This document shows, in pieces, positions 38,434-48,604 of a stretch of 64,000 nt of DNA. Numbering within the stretch: position 1 is the stretch's first letter; each line of letters opens with the position of its first letter. Origin of the DNA: Candidatus Bathyarchaeota archaeon (GTDB taxonomy: Archaea > Thermoproteota > Bathyarchaeia > Bathyarchaeales > Bathycorpusculaceae); NCBI GenBank assembly GCA_003141855.1, contig PLNS01000012.1, positions 96,440 through 160,439 on the forward strand, read 5' to 3'. The notes below the pieces were generated by a model. It saw only the letters and a list, made by a program, of their open reading frames with translations. It searched no databases and was not told where the DNA came from. A program made the position numbers and the translations under genes.

Positions 38434-40512
38434 TTAATAGGTTTTTGGTTGATACACACACCAAGGGTCCTCAGTCAAATAATCATTTTTTATCTCTGTG
38501 GGTTCATGGAGGTCACCGCAGTAATCGATGAAATCGCTTGAAAGACCATAAGCGCGTGCTCTGCAACCGCCGCATAGTGAGCGGTATTCACATGCGCCAC
38601 ATTTCCCCTTCAAAGAGTTCGGATCCCGTAGAGCTTTGAATACGGGTGAATCAAACCAGGTTTCTTTGAAGCTTTTCTCTCGAATGTTTCCAAGTTTTAT
38701 GGGTAAGTAGGGGCATGGTGTTACATCTCCGTTGGGGTAAATGCGACAGTAATACAAGCCTGCCATGCAGCCTCGAACCCACTGTCTCATGTCTAAACCC
38801 ATGCCTTTGGCGATTCGCATGAACTGTGGCGCGCAGGAAGGTCTCACGTTCAACTTGTGTTTTGCGACTTTTGCGAACGTGTTGGTAATCATGTCCTCGT
38901 ATTTTTGGGGTGAGATGTCTGTTAGTTTGGCGCCGCGGCCTGTTGGTACAAGGAAGAACAGGTGGAAGTTTTCAACGCCTATTCCCTCTGCCAAACTCAT
39001 GATGTCGTCTATTTGGTTGTAGTTCTGCTGAGTTAGCGTGGTATTTACTTGGACGAGCACATTATTTTTCCTTAGCGCCTTGCATGCGTTGACTGCTTTT
39101 TCCCATGCGCCGTCTACTCCTCTGAACTCATCGTGCTGCGCTGGAATGTTTGAGTCTAGGCTGATTGAAACCGTTGCTATACCCGCTGCCTTAAGCTTGG
39201 TCGCAATAGTGTCGTCGATGAGGCTTCCGTTGCTTCCGAGTCCCATCTTCAAACCCTTAGATGCGCCGTACTCAATGAGTTCATAGATGTCTGGGCGCAA
39301 AAGGGGTTCACCGCCGCTGAGTATGAGTAGTGGCTTGCTAACTTGGCATATTTGGTCCATGAGATTTTTGCCTTCTTGAGTGGTTAATTCATTGGTGAGC
39401 TTTTTTTCTGTGGCGTTGATGTAGCAGTGACTGCACTTCATGTTGCATTCGCGGGTAACGTTCCAAGACATTACCAGCGGAATAAACCGTTCCGATGTCT
39501 TGGCTTCTGGTGAATAAGCCAGTTTGAGGTAGAATTCGCAGTTGCCATGGGAAGCTATCAGTTTAGGCTGCCACAACGTAAACGGGAAGGGCAGAACCGT
39601 GTCGAGCATAGCTTTGGCGTGGGCAAAACAGAAATGCGTACAAAACAGCGCCGAAACCTTATCGTCTACACCGTACTTCTCCGAAGCGTAACTGTAGCTT
39701 CCAAAAATGGGGCAGTTCAAGAATTCCATGTGTCCGTCGAGGGTTTCTGTGCTCATGGTCATGTTGATGAAGTGGTCGCTTAACATGACTGACTGGAGTT
39801 TTTCTCGGCGCATGCCAACTTTAAGCGTTACATCAAGAGCGATGCTGACGGTTTCCTGGCCAAATTTTTCCTGCACACGCGCCATAGCATTTCCAAGTGC
39901 TGACAGACCGATGGTTTTGGCTAGTTCGGCTGTAACCAGTAGACCTTTGATTGTTTCGTACTCTTGAATTAAACGCATCTTTATTACTTGTTGTGCCCAA
40001 TCGTGAAACAGTTTTTCTAATGCTTCGCCCGCTTCGGGGTTCTTGTTGCTTAGCATGCTTTCGACTTTTTTGTTCTCTTGCTTTAGCTTGGTGAAAAGGT
40101 TGATTTTTTGTTCTGTTCCCAACCTTGCACTTGTGGTTATCTCCTGCAAATCCGCGGGGAGGGGAGCTACTTCTTTAGTGAGCTCTTTAGCGTCAGCCTC
40201 AAAATCGCCATAAATCTTGTTTAACTGCGCAGACACATTAGGCAACTCTACATTCAACTCGCCAAGCAGAACTTGGGTTTCCGACTCCATCTTCGTAACC
40301 ATGGCCATATGGTACAGAAGTGAACCAGCCATGCCCGGGTCGGCTTGCTTGCCCATTACTCCATTGAAAATTTGGTTAAACAACCGCTTTGCCAAATCAA
40401 AATCCTGATTTTCTATGGCGGCTTGGGCTTCGCTGAGTTTCTGTCGGCGACTAAGTAAGAGTTGAGCCCATTTATGGCATTGCCTAACGTCAAAGTTTGT
40501 TAACGCGTCCAC
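38434..40512 (-). CDS. Radical SAM/SPASM protein with large N-terminal extension
   Basis: SWNVTRECNMKCSHCYINATEK radical SAM CxxxCxxC; C-terminal CRIYPNGDVTPCPYLPIKLGNIRE...CGACEYRSLCGGCRARAYG SPASM; about 350 aa N-terminal region unassigned. Confidence 0.9.
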   Translation of the reverse strand: MDALTNFDVRQCHKWAQLLLSRRQKLSEAQAAIENQDFDLAKRLFNQIFNGVMGKQADPGMAGSLLYHMAMVTKMESETQVLLGELNVELPNVSAQLNKIYGDFEADAKELTKEVAPLPADLQEITTSARLGTEQKINLFTKLKQENKKVESMLSNKNPEAGEALEKLFHDWAQQVIKMRLIQEYETIKGLLVTAELAKTIGLSALGNAMARVQEKFGQETVSIALDVTLKVGMRREKLQSVMLSDHFINMTMSTETLDGHMEFLNCPIFGSYSYASEKYGVDDKVSALFCTHFCFAHAKAMLDTVLPFPFTLWQPKLIASHGNCEFYLKLAYSPEAKTSERFIPLVMSWNVTRECNMKCSHCYINATEKKLTNELTTQEGKNLMDQICQVSKPLLILSGGEPLLRPDIYELIEYGASKGLKMGLGSNGSLIDDTIATKLKAAGIATVSISLDSNIPAQHDEFRGVDGAWEKAVNACKALRKNNVLVQVNTTLTQQNYNQIDDIMSLAEGIGVENFHLFFLVPTGRGAKLTDISPQKYEDMITNTFAKVAKHKLNVRPSCAPQFMRIAKGMGLDMRQWVRGCMAGLYYCRIYPNGDVTPCPYLPIKLGNIREKSFKETWFDSPVFKALRDPNSLKGKCGACEYRSLCGGCRARAYGLSSDFIDYCGDLHEPTEIKNDYLTEDPWCVYQPKTY

Positions 40513-40651
40513 ACCCTTGAGGCATAGATTCCCAGTTGATAGTAAAAAAGGTTAACGGTGCCTGAGTTGCTTTAGCAATAATGCATCTATATGTAGTTGG
40601 GGTTTCGATAAACTAATTAACCTCAAAACGGAACATAGCCAGTTATAATGG

Positions 40652-40948
40652 GTGATTGATTTGATTCCTGATTGGATTTACGCATTAGTCGGTTTTCTGA
40701 TTATGTTAGGTATGCTTGGAGGAATTGGAATTAACAAGCCAAGAGGCATGAGTGTTAAAATGTGGTGCGTGGGTTACTTAGCGGTCGCGTTGGGTTTTGA
40801 TGCGCTGGTTGTTGTTGGTTTACTGGGTCAGTATTCGTGGCTTACGAATCTGCTTGTGGGGCTTTCCGCGGGCGCCGCCACAGGCTTAGCTATCCACGTA
40901 ATGCATCACATTAACGAAGAAGACGCGAACCCAACTTTTATGAGCTAA
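40652..40948 (+). CDS. Small membrane protein
   Basis: 98-aa ORF with three hydrophobic segments. Confidence 0.55.
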   Translation: MIDLIPDWIYALVGFLIMLGMLGGIGINKPRGMSVKMWCVGYLAVALGFDALVVVGLLGQYSWLTNLLVGLSAGAATGLAIHVMHHINEEDANPTFMS

Positions 40949-41002
40949 AAAAACCCTGATGCCTTTAGGGTACTTTAAATCATTAGTGCTCAAGCGTTTC
41001 TT

Positions 41003-41317
41003 CTAAAGGGCGGCGATTATAACTGCGATTATGCCGCTTAAGAAAACTCCATCAAACGTGCCTGCGCCGCCTATGCTTGCGACGGGTGCACCGAGTTTGG
41101 TTATTCTGTGGAGGTTAAGAAGGTCCGCTCCTATCAGTGTTCCAAGCACGCCTGAAACGTAAGCTATTGCCAAAGGTGCGCCTGGAGCAAGAACGATAGC
41201 TGTTATGGCTGCGACTATCGGCGGGATGAATGCTGGCCCCGCCACGGCGGCTAATATAAGAAAAAGTATGACAAAGAAAGAATAATTATGCGGATAATAC
41301 ACCGATTTTCCACCCAT
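41003..41317 (-). CDS. DUF1614-like membrane protein
   Basis: LIGADLLNLHRITKLGAPVASIGGAGTFDGVFLSGIIAVIIAAL. Confidence 0.65.
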   Translation of the reverse strand: MGGKSVYYPHNYSFFVILFLILAAVAGPAFIPPIVAAITAIVLAPGAPLAIAYVSGVLGTLIGADLLNLHRITKLGAPVASIGGAGTFDGVFLSGIIAVIIAAL

Positions 41318-41319
41318 CG

Positions 41320-41472
41320 TTACACCTCAACTTCTAAACAGCGCTTGAAGATAGCGCCGTTATTTTTTGCAATTTCTGTTTCGGTTTTGCGTCCATCGGC
41401 TAATAATTCTTTTAGGATTTTTGCTTGGACTGCGGTAACTTGCTCGGTTAAGACTGATACCCTCTGAGTCAT
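41320..41472 (-). CDS. Possible 50-aa small HTH-like protein or remnant
   Basis: Manual translation MTQRVSVLTEQVTAVQAKILKELLADGRKTETEIAKNNGAIFKRCLEVEV*. Confidence 0.35.
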   Translation of the reverse strand: MTQRVSVLTEQVTAVQAKILKELLADGRKTETEIAKNNGAIFKRCLEVEV

Positions 41473-41688
41473 GATATTTTTTCATTATAATTAATTAATC
41501 GTGTATTTAGCATTTACTTATTGAACTGTCTTATTCCCAAAGACAATAAATGTAGATATTATAGCCTTTTTCTACCAAAAAAAGCAAAATTATCTAATAA
41601 TAGGTAAAGTTTTGGAAAAATTTATATGCTCAAACGCCAAATTAGGCTACAAGATAACCAAATTCAATAAATTGGCTATTCTTTAAAA

Positions 41689-44268
41689 ATGAAAGGAAAT
41701 AAAAAGAAAATGAAAACAAATAAAATATTCGCAATGTTGATAATATTGGCTTTTGCAGTTTCAATCATACCTATGACACAAGTTAAAGCACAGACAGCAC
41801 CTACAGTGAAAACTTACCCCGTCGGCGATGTTGTACCCAATCCAACAGGTGTTGGGCAGCAAGTTTTGGTAAAATTCGGAATTTTACAGCAGGCAGGCTC
41901 CGTAAACTTTGGATGGACACGTTTGACAGTAACTGTCGTTAAACCTGATGGCACAACAGAAACACTCGGGCCATTCAATACAGACTCAACAGGCTCATCC
42001 GGTACGCTTTATACACCTACACAAGTTGGCAACTACACGTTTACGACACACTTCCCTCAACAAACAAACCCTGTAGATTACTTCAACATGGAAGGAGGTA
42101 ACATGATCTTGGCAGGTACTGTACTCCTAGCGAGCACTAGCGACCCATACGTACTTACTGTAACAAACGAACCCCGCCCAATCAGATCTGGCGTTGCACT
42201 TCCAACTGAATACTGGAGTCGTCCGATTGATGCACAGCTCAGGGAATGGTACTCAATCTCAGGAAACTGGGTTGGTGTACCTGACCAGAATAATAATTAT
42301 TGGGTAAGCAATGCACTCTATAACGACTATGCCCCAGAATCAGCCCACGTACTATGGGCAAACCAATTGACTACTGGAGGACTATCCGGAGGCCTATGGG
42401 GCGACGGTCAAGTACCAGCAGCCTCTGAATCAGGCGACGCATACGAAGGCAAATTCCCTGGCTCAATAATATTGAACGGAGTCCTCTATTACATGAGAAC
42501 AGATCCAGGTACCCAGAGCACCCTCTTTGCAGTAGATTTACACACTGGAAAAACACTGTGGACTAGTAACGACATTTCGCTATCGTTTGGTCAAATCTTT
42601 TACTTCAACAGTTACAACGTTGACGGTATATACACTTATCTCTGGCAAGAAACAAGTACTATGAATCCAGATTTCAGCTCTAACACAACTTACACAGCAT
42701 TCGACCCCTTCGATGGCAATCAGCAGATGCAGATCAAAAACGTACCTTCAGGCGTTAGAGCATATGGTCCAAGCGGCGAAATCCTCATCTACCAAATAGA
42801 CTACGCTAATAAATGGATGGCTCTTTGGAACTCAACTGATTGCGGACTTCAGAATGCAGTTATTGGCACTCCTGACTATGGCAGTTGGGGTAACACAGCT
42901 CACGGAACAGCATTGGGACCAGGATTAGATGGCGCAAACCCGAGATGCTACTCATGGAACGTATCAATCCCCGCAGGATTAATAGCTGGCACTTCATTCT
43001 TCGCACCAATATTGAAGGTTTACCCAGACAGAGTAATGTCCATGGACTTCAATGCAACACAAGTCAGAGTATGGGCATTAAGTACAGCACTAGGCTCGAG
43101 AGGAACATTACTATTCGACAAAACATGGCAAGCACCAGCTGAATGGCTAGCAGGCACTAATACTTTGAACTATGTTGGCGCAACCAGCGAAGTTAAAAAC
43201 GGTGTTATCGCACTATGGGACAAAGAACTAAGGACACACTACGCGTTTAGTACAGAAACCGGAAACTATCTATGGGCAACTGCTCCTGAAGCTTGGCAAG
43301 ACGCTTACGGATGGGGCAATGCAGAGCACACTTGGTACTTTGCCTACGGTAAACTCTATTCAGTTGGCATTGGCGGTATAGTCTATGCTTATGATCTAGC
43401 GACAGGAAAAACAACGTGGACCTATACAATGTCGGATCCATACAACGAACCGGTAACTGGCAACAACTGGTGGGGCTGGATAGATCTGATTGTGGATGGC
43501 AAAATATATGTCGGCTCACTTGAGCACTCAGCTGAGAATCCAGTACCGCGAGGTGCACCATACATCTGCATCAACGCAACCGATGGCAGTGAAATCTGGC
43601 GCGTCAACGGTATGTTCCGTGAAACCCGATGGGGTGGCAACGGAATCATCGGCGACAGCATCATAACTACCATGGACACCTATGACCAACGCATATACGC
43701 AATAGGCAAAGGGCCTACCGCTATCACAGTTGATGCACCTAACATTGGGGTTCCATCAGGCAATAGCTTAGTGATACGAGGCACAGTCACCGACACTTCC
43801 CCAGGAACAAACGACAACTCTATGAAAACTCGGTTCCCCAACGGCGTACCAGCGGTATCTGACGAAAGCCAAAGCGAATGGATGCTATACATATACAAGC
43901 AATTCGAACGCCCATCCAACGCAACCGGTGTACCAGTCATAATCGATGTGATCGATGCTAACGGCAACTCCAGAAACATCGGCGCAACAATAAGCGACTC
44001 CAACGGAGCCTACAGCTTTAGTTGGATGCCTGACATTCCAGGAAAATACTCAGTCTTCGTTACCTTCACCGGCTCTAAAGCTTACTATGGATCCTCCGCT
44101 GAAAGCGCCTTCGTCGTCGACTCAGCACCAGACGCAACCGTAGCACCTACAGAACATCCAGCATCAATGGCTGATCAGTACTTCCTGCCACTATCGATCG
44201 GTATGATATTGGCGATACTCGTAATCGGCGCAATCCTTGCACTGCTGCTACTCAGGAAACGACCATAA
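41689..44268 (+). CDS. Secreted, membrane-anchored PQQ-like beta-propeller protein
   Basis: Signal-peptide-like N-terminus; repeats LFAVDLHTGKTLW, VYAYDLATGKTTWTY; C-terminal TM LSIGMILAILVIGAILALLLLRKRP. Confidence 0.82.
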   Translation: MKGNKKKMKTNKIFAMLIILAFAVSIIPMTQVKAQTAPTVKTYPVGDVVPNPTGVGQQVLVKFGILQQAGSVNFGWTRLTVTVVKPDGTTETLGPFNTDSTGSSGTLYTPTQVGNYTFTTHFPQQTNPVDYFNMEGGNMILAGTVLLASTSDPYVLTVTNEPRPIRSGVALPTEYWSRPIDAQLREWYSISGNWVGVPDQNNNYWVSNALYNDYAPESAHVLWANQLTTGGLSGGLWGDGQVPAASESGDAYEGKFPGSIILNGVLYYMRTDPGTQSTLFAVDLHTGKTLWTSNDISLSFGQIFYFNSYNVDGIYTYLWQETSTMNPDFSSNTTYTAFDPFDGNQQMQIKNVPSGVRAYGPSGEILIYQIDYANKWMALWNSTDCGLQNAVIGTPDYGSWGNTAHGTALGPGLDGANPRCYSWNVSIPAGLIAGTSFFAPILKVYPDRVMSMDFNATQVRVWALSTALGSRGTLLFDKTWQAPAEWLAGTNTLNYVGATSEVKNGVIALWDKELRTHYAFSTETGNYLWATAPEAWQDAYGWGNAEHTWYFAYGKLYSVGIGGIVYAYDLATGKTTWTYTMSDPYNEPVTGNNWWGWIDLIVDGKIYVGSLEHSAENPVPRGAPYICINATDGSEIWRVNGMFRETRWGGNGIIGDSIITTMDTYDQRIYAIGKGPTAITVDAPNIGVPSGNSLVIRGTVTDTSPGTNDNSMKTRFPNGVPAVSDESQSEWMLYIYKQFERPSNATGVPVIIDVIDANGNSRNIGATISDSNGAYSFSWMPDIPGKYSVFVTFTGSKAYYGSSAESAFVVDSAPDATVAPTEHPASMADQYFLPLSIGMILAILVIGAILALLLLRKRP

Positions 44269-44488
44269 AAACAAACAGAAAAAATAATTCCTCCCCTTTT
44301 TTAGTCTTTAAATCGATGAGAAAAATATGGGGCTGAGTAGGCTCTCGCAAATATTCACTACATAATAGCATAGTTTAAGAAGCGTTTTTGCATTTTCGCT
44401 CTTCTTCCTTAAGTTTAGTCCAGAGCCTCAGCAAACCCTACTATTCTAAACTTCTTAACCAGTTATTTCATCGCAAATTAATTTGATT

Positions 44489-44612
44489 TGGCGCCGGGGA
44501 AGGGATTCGAACCCCTGCGAGCACGAAGCCCACTAGCTAACTTGCCTTTTAGGCTTTAGCCCTCTTTTGTTAGATCTCGAGGCTAGCGCGATAACCACTC
44601 CGCCACCCCGGC
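44489..44612 (-). tRNA. tRNA-Ser(CGA) with about 37-nt intron, 3' CCA encoded
   Basis: Reverse complement GCCGGGGTGGCGGAGTGGTTATCGCGCTAGCCTCGAG[ATCTAACAAAAGAGGGCTAAAGCCTAAAAGGCAAGTT]AGCTAGTGGGCTTCGTGCTCGCAGGGGTTCGAATCCCTTCCCCGGCGCCA; long variable arm; acceptor and T stems pair. Confidence 0.9.
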
Positions 44613-44990
44613 TCCAGCCTAAACATTTGCAGTTGTGGCTAAAAGAGTTTTCAGTGTCATATGCAGTTATTGGCTAAGTTTTCACGCGCGTGGGTTTGCA
44701 TTTTTCTGCTTTAAATAAGGGGGTATAGCCAAGTGAGACACTATTGTCCCACGTAGCCTAATTTAGACTGAAAAAGGCGAAAAAAGCCCTAAATTCCATT
44801 TCCAATAGGTCAGCGAATTTTGTTTTCATATGTTGCAAACGATAGCTAACCCAAAAAGCGCTCTTAGCAACAGGAAGCAACTAGAAATCGTCAATTCGTT
44901 TTTTCAACAGATTGCACATGCTTTTGCGTTTTTGATGGCAACGTTTATAACTTAATCTACTATTTGCTAAAGGCGCGAAGCGGAAGTACT

Positions 44991-46004
44991 ATGGGACATC
45001 GTAAAACTCATGCTCCAAAACATGGTTCATTAGCCTATTTACCTAGGCATCGTTCTAAAAAACCAACTGCGCGAATTCGATACTGGCCAGAAATAAAGTC
45101 AGAATCTCCTAAACTTTTAGGTTTCTCAGCCTACAAAGCAGGCATGACTTATGTATTCACAATCGAGGACCGTAAACGTTCTCCTCACTTTGGAAAAGAA
45201 GTCGCGCGAGCAGTAACCATCCTAGAAACGCCACCTATCCTTGTATGTGGCATTCGAACTTACACTAAAACACCATACGGGCTCCAAAACATAACGGAAG
45301 CCTGGATGAAAGACCCACCAGCCATACTAGACCGACTGCTGGTTTTGCCAGATACCTTTAACACTGAAGCCATGCTTGAAAAATTGCAGCAAAATCTCGA
45401 ACAAACAAATGTAGTTCGAGTTATCACCGCCACACAGCCATCACAAACTAGTCTTTCAAAGAAGAAGCCTGAAGCATGCGAAATCCAACTCGGCGGCGGA
45501 ACAATCCCCCAGCAATTCGAGTATGCTAAGCAACTTTTAGGCAAAACAGTTACTCCTGAAGAGGTCTTCAAAGACGGACAATACATTGACATTGGCGGAA
45601 TCACCGTGGGTAAAGGTTTCCAAGGTCCAGTTAAACGTTGGGGAGTAACTTGCCTTCAGCATAAAGGCAGAAAAACAAAACGAGGCATCGCAACTTTAGG
45701 TCCATGGAATCCGCACCACTTGATGTACTCAATTCCAAGAGCTGGACAGATGGGTTATCATCAACGCATCGAATTCAACAAGCGCATACTAAAAATCGGT
45801 AAAAACGGCAAAGAAGTCACCGTTAAAGGCGGATACATCCGTTACGGCGAAGTAAACGGACCATACGTCCTACTCGCAGGCAGCATACCTGGAACAGAAA
45901 AACGCCAAATCCGCCTAAGAGTTCCTGCACGTCCACCACGCGAAATACCGGAAGCAGCACCACAAGTCACATATATATCGCTGGAATCCCCACAAGGAAA
46001 ATAA
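44991..46004 (+). CDS. rpl3: 50S ribosomal protein L3
   Basis: MGHRKTHAPKHGSLAYLPRHRSKK; GKGFQGPVKRWGV; start 44991 preferred over track start. Confidence 0.95.
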   Translation: MGHRKTHAPKHGSLAYLPRHRSKKPTARIRYWPEIKSESPKLLGFSAYKAGMTYVFTIEDRKRSPHFGKEVARAVTILETPPILVCGIRTYTKTPYGLQNITEAWMKDPPAILDRLLVLPDTFNTEAMLEKLQQNLEQTNVVRVITATQPSQTSLSKKKPEACEIQLGGGTIPQQFEYAKQLLGKTVTPEEVFKDGQYIDIGGITVGKGFQGPVKRWGVTCLQHKGRKTKRGIATLGPWNPHHLMYSIPRAGQMGYHQRIEFNKRILKIGKNGKEVTVKGGYIRYGEVNGPYVLLAGSIPGTEKRQIRLRVPARPPREIPEAAPQVTYISLESPQGK

Positions 46005-46017
46005 GGTGAAATGAGTC

Positions 46018-46803
46018 ATGGCACAAAAAACAGCAGAAATCTTTGACTTGCAAGGCAAAGCAACAGGTAAAATTACGCTTCCAAGCGTTTTCTCTACACC
46101 CCTAAGACCCGACGTAATAAAACGCGCCGTCTTAGCCATACAATCCAACAGAAGACAGCCACAAGGCAGAGATCCCATGGCTGGAAAGAAAACCACTGCT
46201 GAATCACGCGGAACAGGCAGCGGAACCGCAAGAGTTCCACGCATTAAAAGCGGCAGTGGAAGAGCAGCTTTTGCTCCAAGCACCGTTAAAGGAAGACAGC
46301 CACACCCGCCAAGAGCCGAAAAAAAAATACTGAGGGCCATTCCAAAGAAGGAAGCAAAATTAGCTTTAACTTCAGCCATCGCAGCAACTGCACAAAAAGA
46401 AACCGTGACTTCCCGCGGACACAAAATCGGGAACGTTCCCCAGTTTCCATTGGTAGTTGAAGATGCCCTTGAAGGCTTAACGAAGGCAAAAGAAGTCGAA
46501 GACGCATTCACAAGCCTTGGCATAGCCGAGGACTTAACCAGAGTACGGGATAGCCGCAGCGTTCGCGCAGGCAAAGGCAAGCGCAGAGGCAGAAAAATGA
46601 AGCAGGCCGTTGGACCACTCATCGTAGTTGTTGACGGGAAAAGCTTAGTTAATGCCGCCAGCAACCTTCCAGGCGTCCAAGTGACAACCGTGGCTAACCT
46701 TAACACTGAAATGCTTGCACCAGGAACTCACCCAGGACGATTAACCGTTTGGACTAATGGCGCTATCGAAAAATTAACCACCCTTTATGGAGAACAAATG
46801 TAA
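46018..46803 (+). CDS. rpl4: 50S ribosomal protein L4
   Basis: LPSVFSTPLRPDVIKRAVLAIQSNRRQPQGRDPMAGKKTTAESRGTGSGTARVPRIKS. Confidence 0.96.
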   Translation: MAQKTAEIFDLQGKATGKITLPSVFSTPLRPDVIKRAVLAIQSNRRQPQGRDPMAGKKTTAESRGTGSGTARVPRIKSGSGRAAFAPSTVKGRQPHPPRAEKKILRAIPKKEAKLALTSAIAATAQKETVTSRGHKIGNVPQFPLVVEDALEGLTKAKEVEDAFTSLGIAEDLTRVRDSRSVRAGKGKRRGRKMKQAVGPLIVVVDGKSLVNAASNLPGVQVTTVANLNTEMLAPGTHPGRLTVWTNGAIEKLTTLYGEQM

Positions 46804-47063
46804 TGGACATTAATGAAATAATCACTTTTCCATTAATGACAGAATCCGCCAGCGTAATGGTTGAAAGAGACAACAAACTAATCTTCATAGTCAACCTCAA
46901 AGCTGGCAAAACCGATGTCAAACGCGCTGTTGAGACCCTCTACGAAGTCAAAGTTAAAAAAGTAAACCTGCTCATCACTCCTCAAGGCGTAAAAAAAGCG
47001 TTCGTGAAGCTGACACCAGAATTCAAAGCTTCAGACGTCGCAATAAAACTTGGAATACTCTAA
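46803..47063 (+). CDS. rpl23: 50S ribosomal protein L23
   Basis: FPLMTESASVMVERDNKLIFIVNLKAGKTDVKRAVETLYEVKVKKVN. Confidence 0.95.
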   Translation: MDINEIITFPLMTESASVMVERDNKLIFIVNLKAGKTDVKRAVETLYEVKVKKVNLLITPQGVKKAFVKLTPEFKASDVAIKLGIL

Positions 47064-47083
47064 ACATACAGAAGGCATGACTT

Positions 47084-47824
47084 ATGGGAAAACGAATTCG
47101 TGTTCAAAGACGTGGTCGCGGTGGACGAAACTTCCGTGCCAATACTCACAAACGTGTTGCTCCTGCAAAGTATCCTGCAATAGCACCCAAACAATCCTTT
47201 GAGCTTCAACTAACCGGCACCATCGAAGACCTTGTTCATGATCCAGGCCGCGGTTCACCACTCTCACTAGTCAAATTCGAGAACGGCTTATCCATTTACA
47301 CAGTTGTTCCTGAAGGCGTTTTCACTGGGCAACAAATCTGCTATGGCGGAAAAGCTCCAGCTGAAATAGGCAACATTATACCCTTGGGAAAAGTTCCTGA
47401 AGGAACAATTGTTTGCGACATTGAGCTTCGTCCAGGTGACGGAGGAAAAATGGCTAAGTCTTCAGGCGCTTACGCTACTGTTGTCGGTCACACTCCACAA
47501 GGCACTATGATTCGCTTACCCTCCGGAAGAACAAGATACGTTGATGATTACTGTTTATCCACTGTCGGTGTAATTTCTGCATCTGGAAGAATCGATAAGC
47601 CTTTCCTGAAGGCAGGCGCGAAATTCCATCTGATGAAGGCTAAAGGTCACACGTACCCAAGAACTAGCGGTCGCAAAATGGTTCCCGCTTGCCACCCATA
47701 CGGTAGTAGCAAACGTAGCGCTCGCAGATGCACAACAACTTCGCACGGTGCTCCACCAGGACAGAAAGTCGGATTGATCGCTGCAAGGGGTCCAGGACAG
47801 AAGAAGAAACGGGCAATACGGTAA
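47084..47824 (+). CDS. rpl2: 50S ribosomal protein L2
   Basis: MGKRIRVQRRGRGG...HDPGRGSPLSLVKFENG...GRKMVPACHPYGSSK. Confidence 0.96.
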   Translation: MGKRIRVQRRGRGGRNFRANTHKRVAPAKYPAIAPKQSFELQLTGTIEDLVHDPGRGSPLSLVKFENGLSIYTVVPEGVFTGQQICYGGKAPAEIGNIIPLGKVPEGTIVCDIELRPGDGGKMAKSSGAYATVVGHTPQGTMIRLPSGRTRYVDDYCLSTVGVISASGRIDKPFLKAGAKFHLMKAKGHTYPRTSGRKMVPACHPYGSSKRSARRCTTTSHGAPPGQKVGLIAARGPGQKKKRAIR

Positions 47825-47878
47825 AACACTAAAGGAAACTATAATAGAGGTTAAATCAAGTTTAGGTGAAGATGAAAG

Positions 47879-48283
47879 ATGCCGAAAGAATTTAGCTACC
47901 GTGGACACAGCCTCAACAGTTTAACAAGCATGTCTATGGATGAATTCATCAATATGCTTCCCTCACGCCAAAGAAGAAGCCTAACACGCGGACTAACACC
48001 AGAACAGCGCATACTGCTCGAAAAACTACGTGAAGCAAAAGAAGCCCAAAAACAAGGCAAAGACGTCAGCCTAAAAACTCACGTCCGAGACCTAATCATT
48101 CTCCCAGAGATGGTGGGCATAAAAATCGCCGTGCACAACGGCAAAGAATTCGTCGCCATGGAAATCAAACCAGAAATGATCGGACACTACCTTGGCGAAT
48201 TTGCCATAACTAACAAGCCGGTTAGGCATGGAACCCCAGGTATCGGCGCGTCACGTTCGTCAATGTATGTGCCGCTAAAATAA
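47879..48283 (+). CDS. rps19: 30S ribosomal protein S19
   Basis: [33 protein letters not shown]...[43 protein letters not shown]. Confidence 0.95.
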   Translation: MPKEFSYRGHSLNSLTSMSMDEFINMLPSRQRRSLTRGLTPEQRILLEKLREAKEAQKQGKDVSLKTHVRDLIILPEMVGIKIAVHNGKEFVAMEIKPEMIGHYLGEFAITNKPVRHGTPGIGASRSSMYVPLK

Positions 48284-48378
48284 ACCAGTCTTTTCTTTAT
48301 TTTCTTCTTTGTTTTGTTGATGCTTTCGTATACAGAAGATTATGCTTAATTTTTTAATGTGTTATTGACTTAGAAAAC

Positions 48379-48493
48379 GACATTACCGATCTACCCTCTT
48401 AGGGATTCCAACAGGCTTTGGCTTGAAAAAACGTCAATAGTGACCTACCCCCTATAGGTTTCTGCAACGTATTACTAATAGGCTCCAAATATG
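48379..48493 (+). repeat. Dispersed intergenic repeat, copy D (bipartite)
   Basis: First half ATTACCGATCTACCCTCTTAGGGATTCC (48388); second half 25-mer at 48442-48466. Confidence 0.9.
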
Positions 48494-48604
48494 TTCGCAA
48501 TCTTGTTAGCAATAGAACATTAAGCGGCATTGGAATTTTTTAAGATCTTCTATTCTTGCGTCAATTTAGTAAAGTGTTAATAGGGCATTCTGGATTAGTT
48601 TCTA

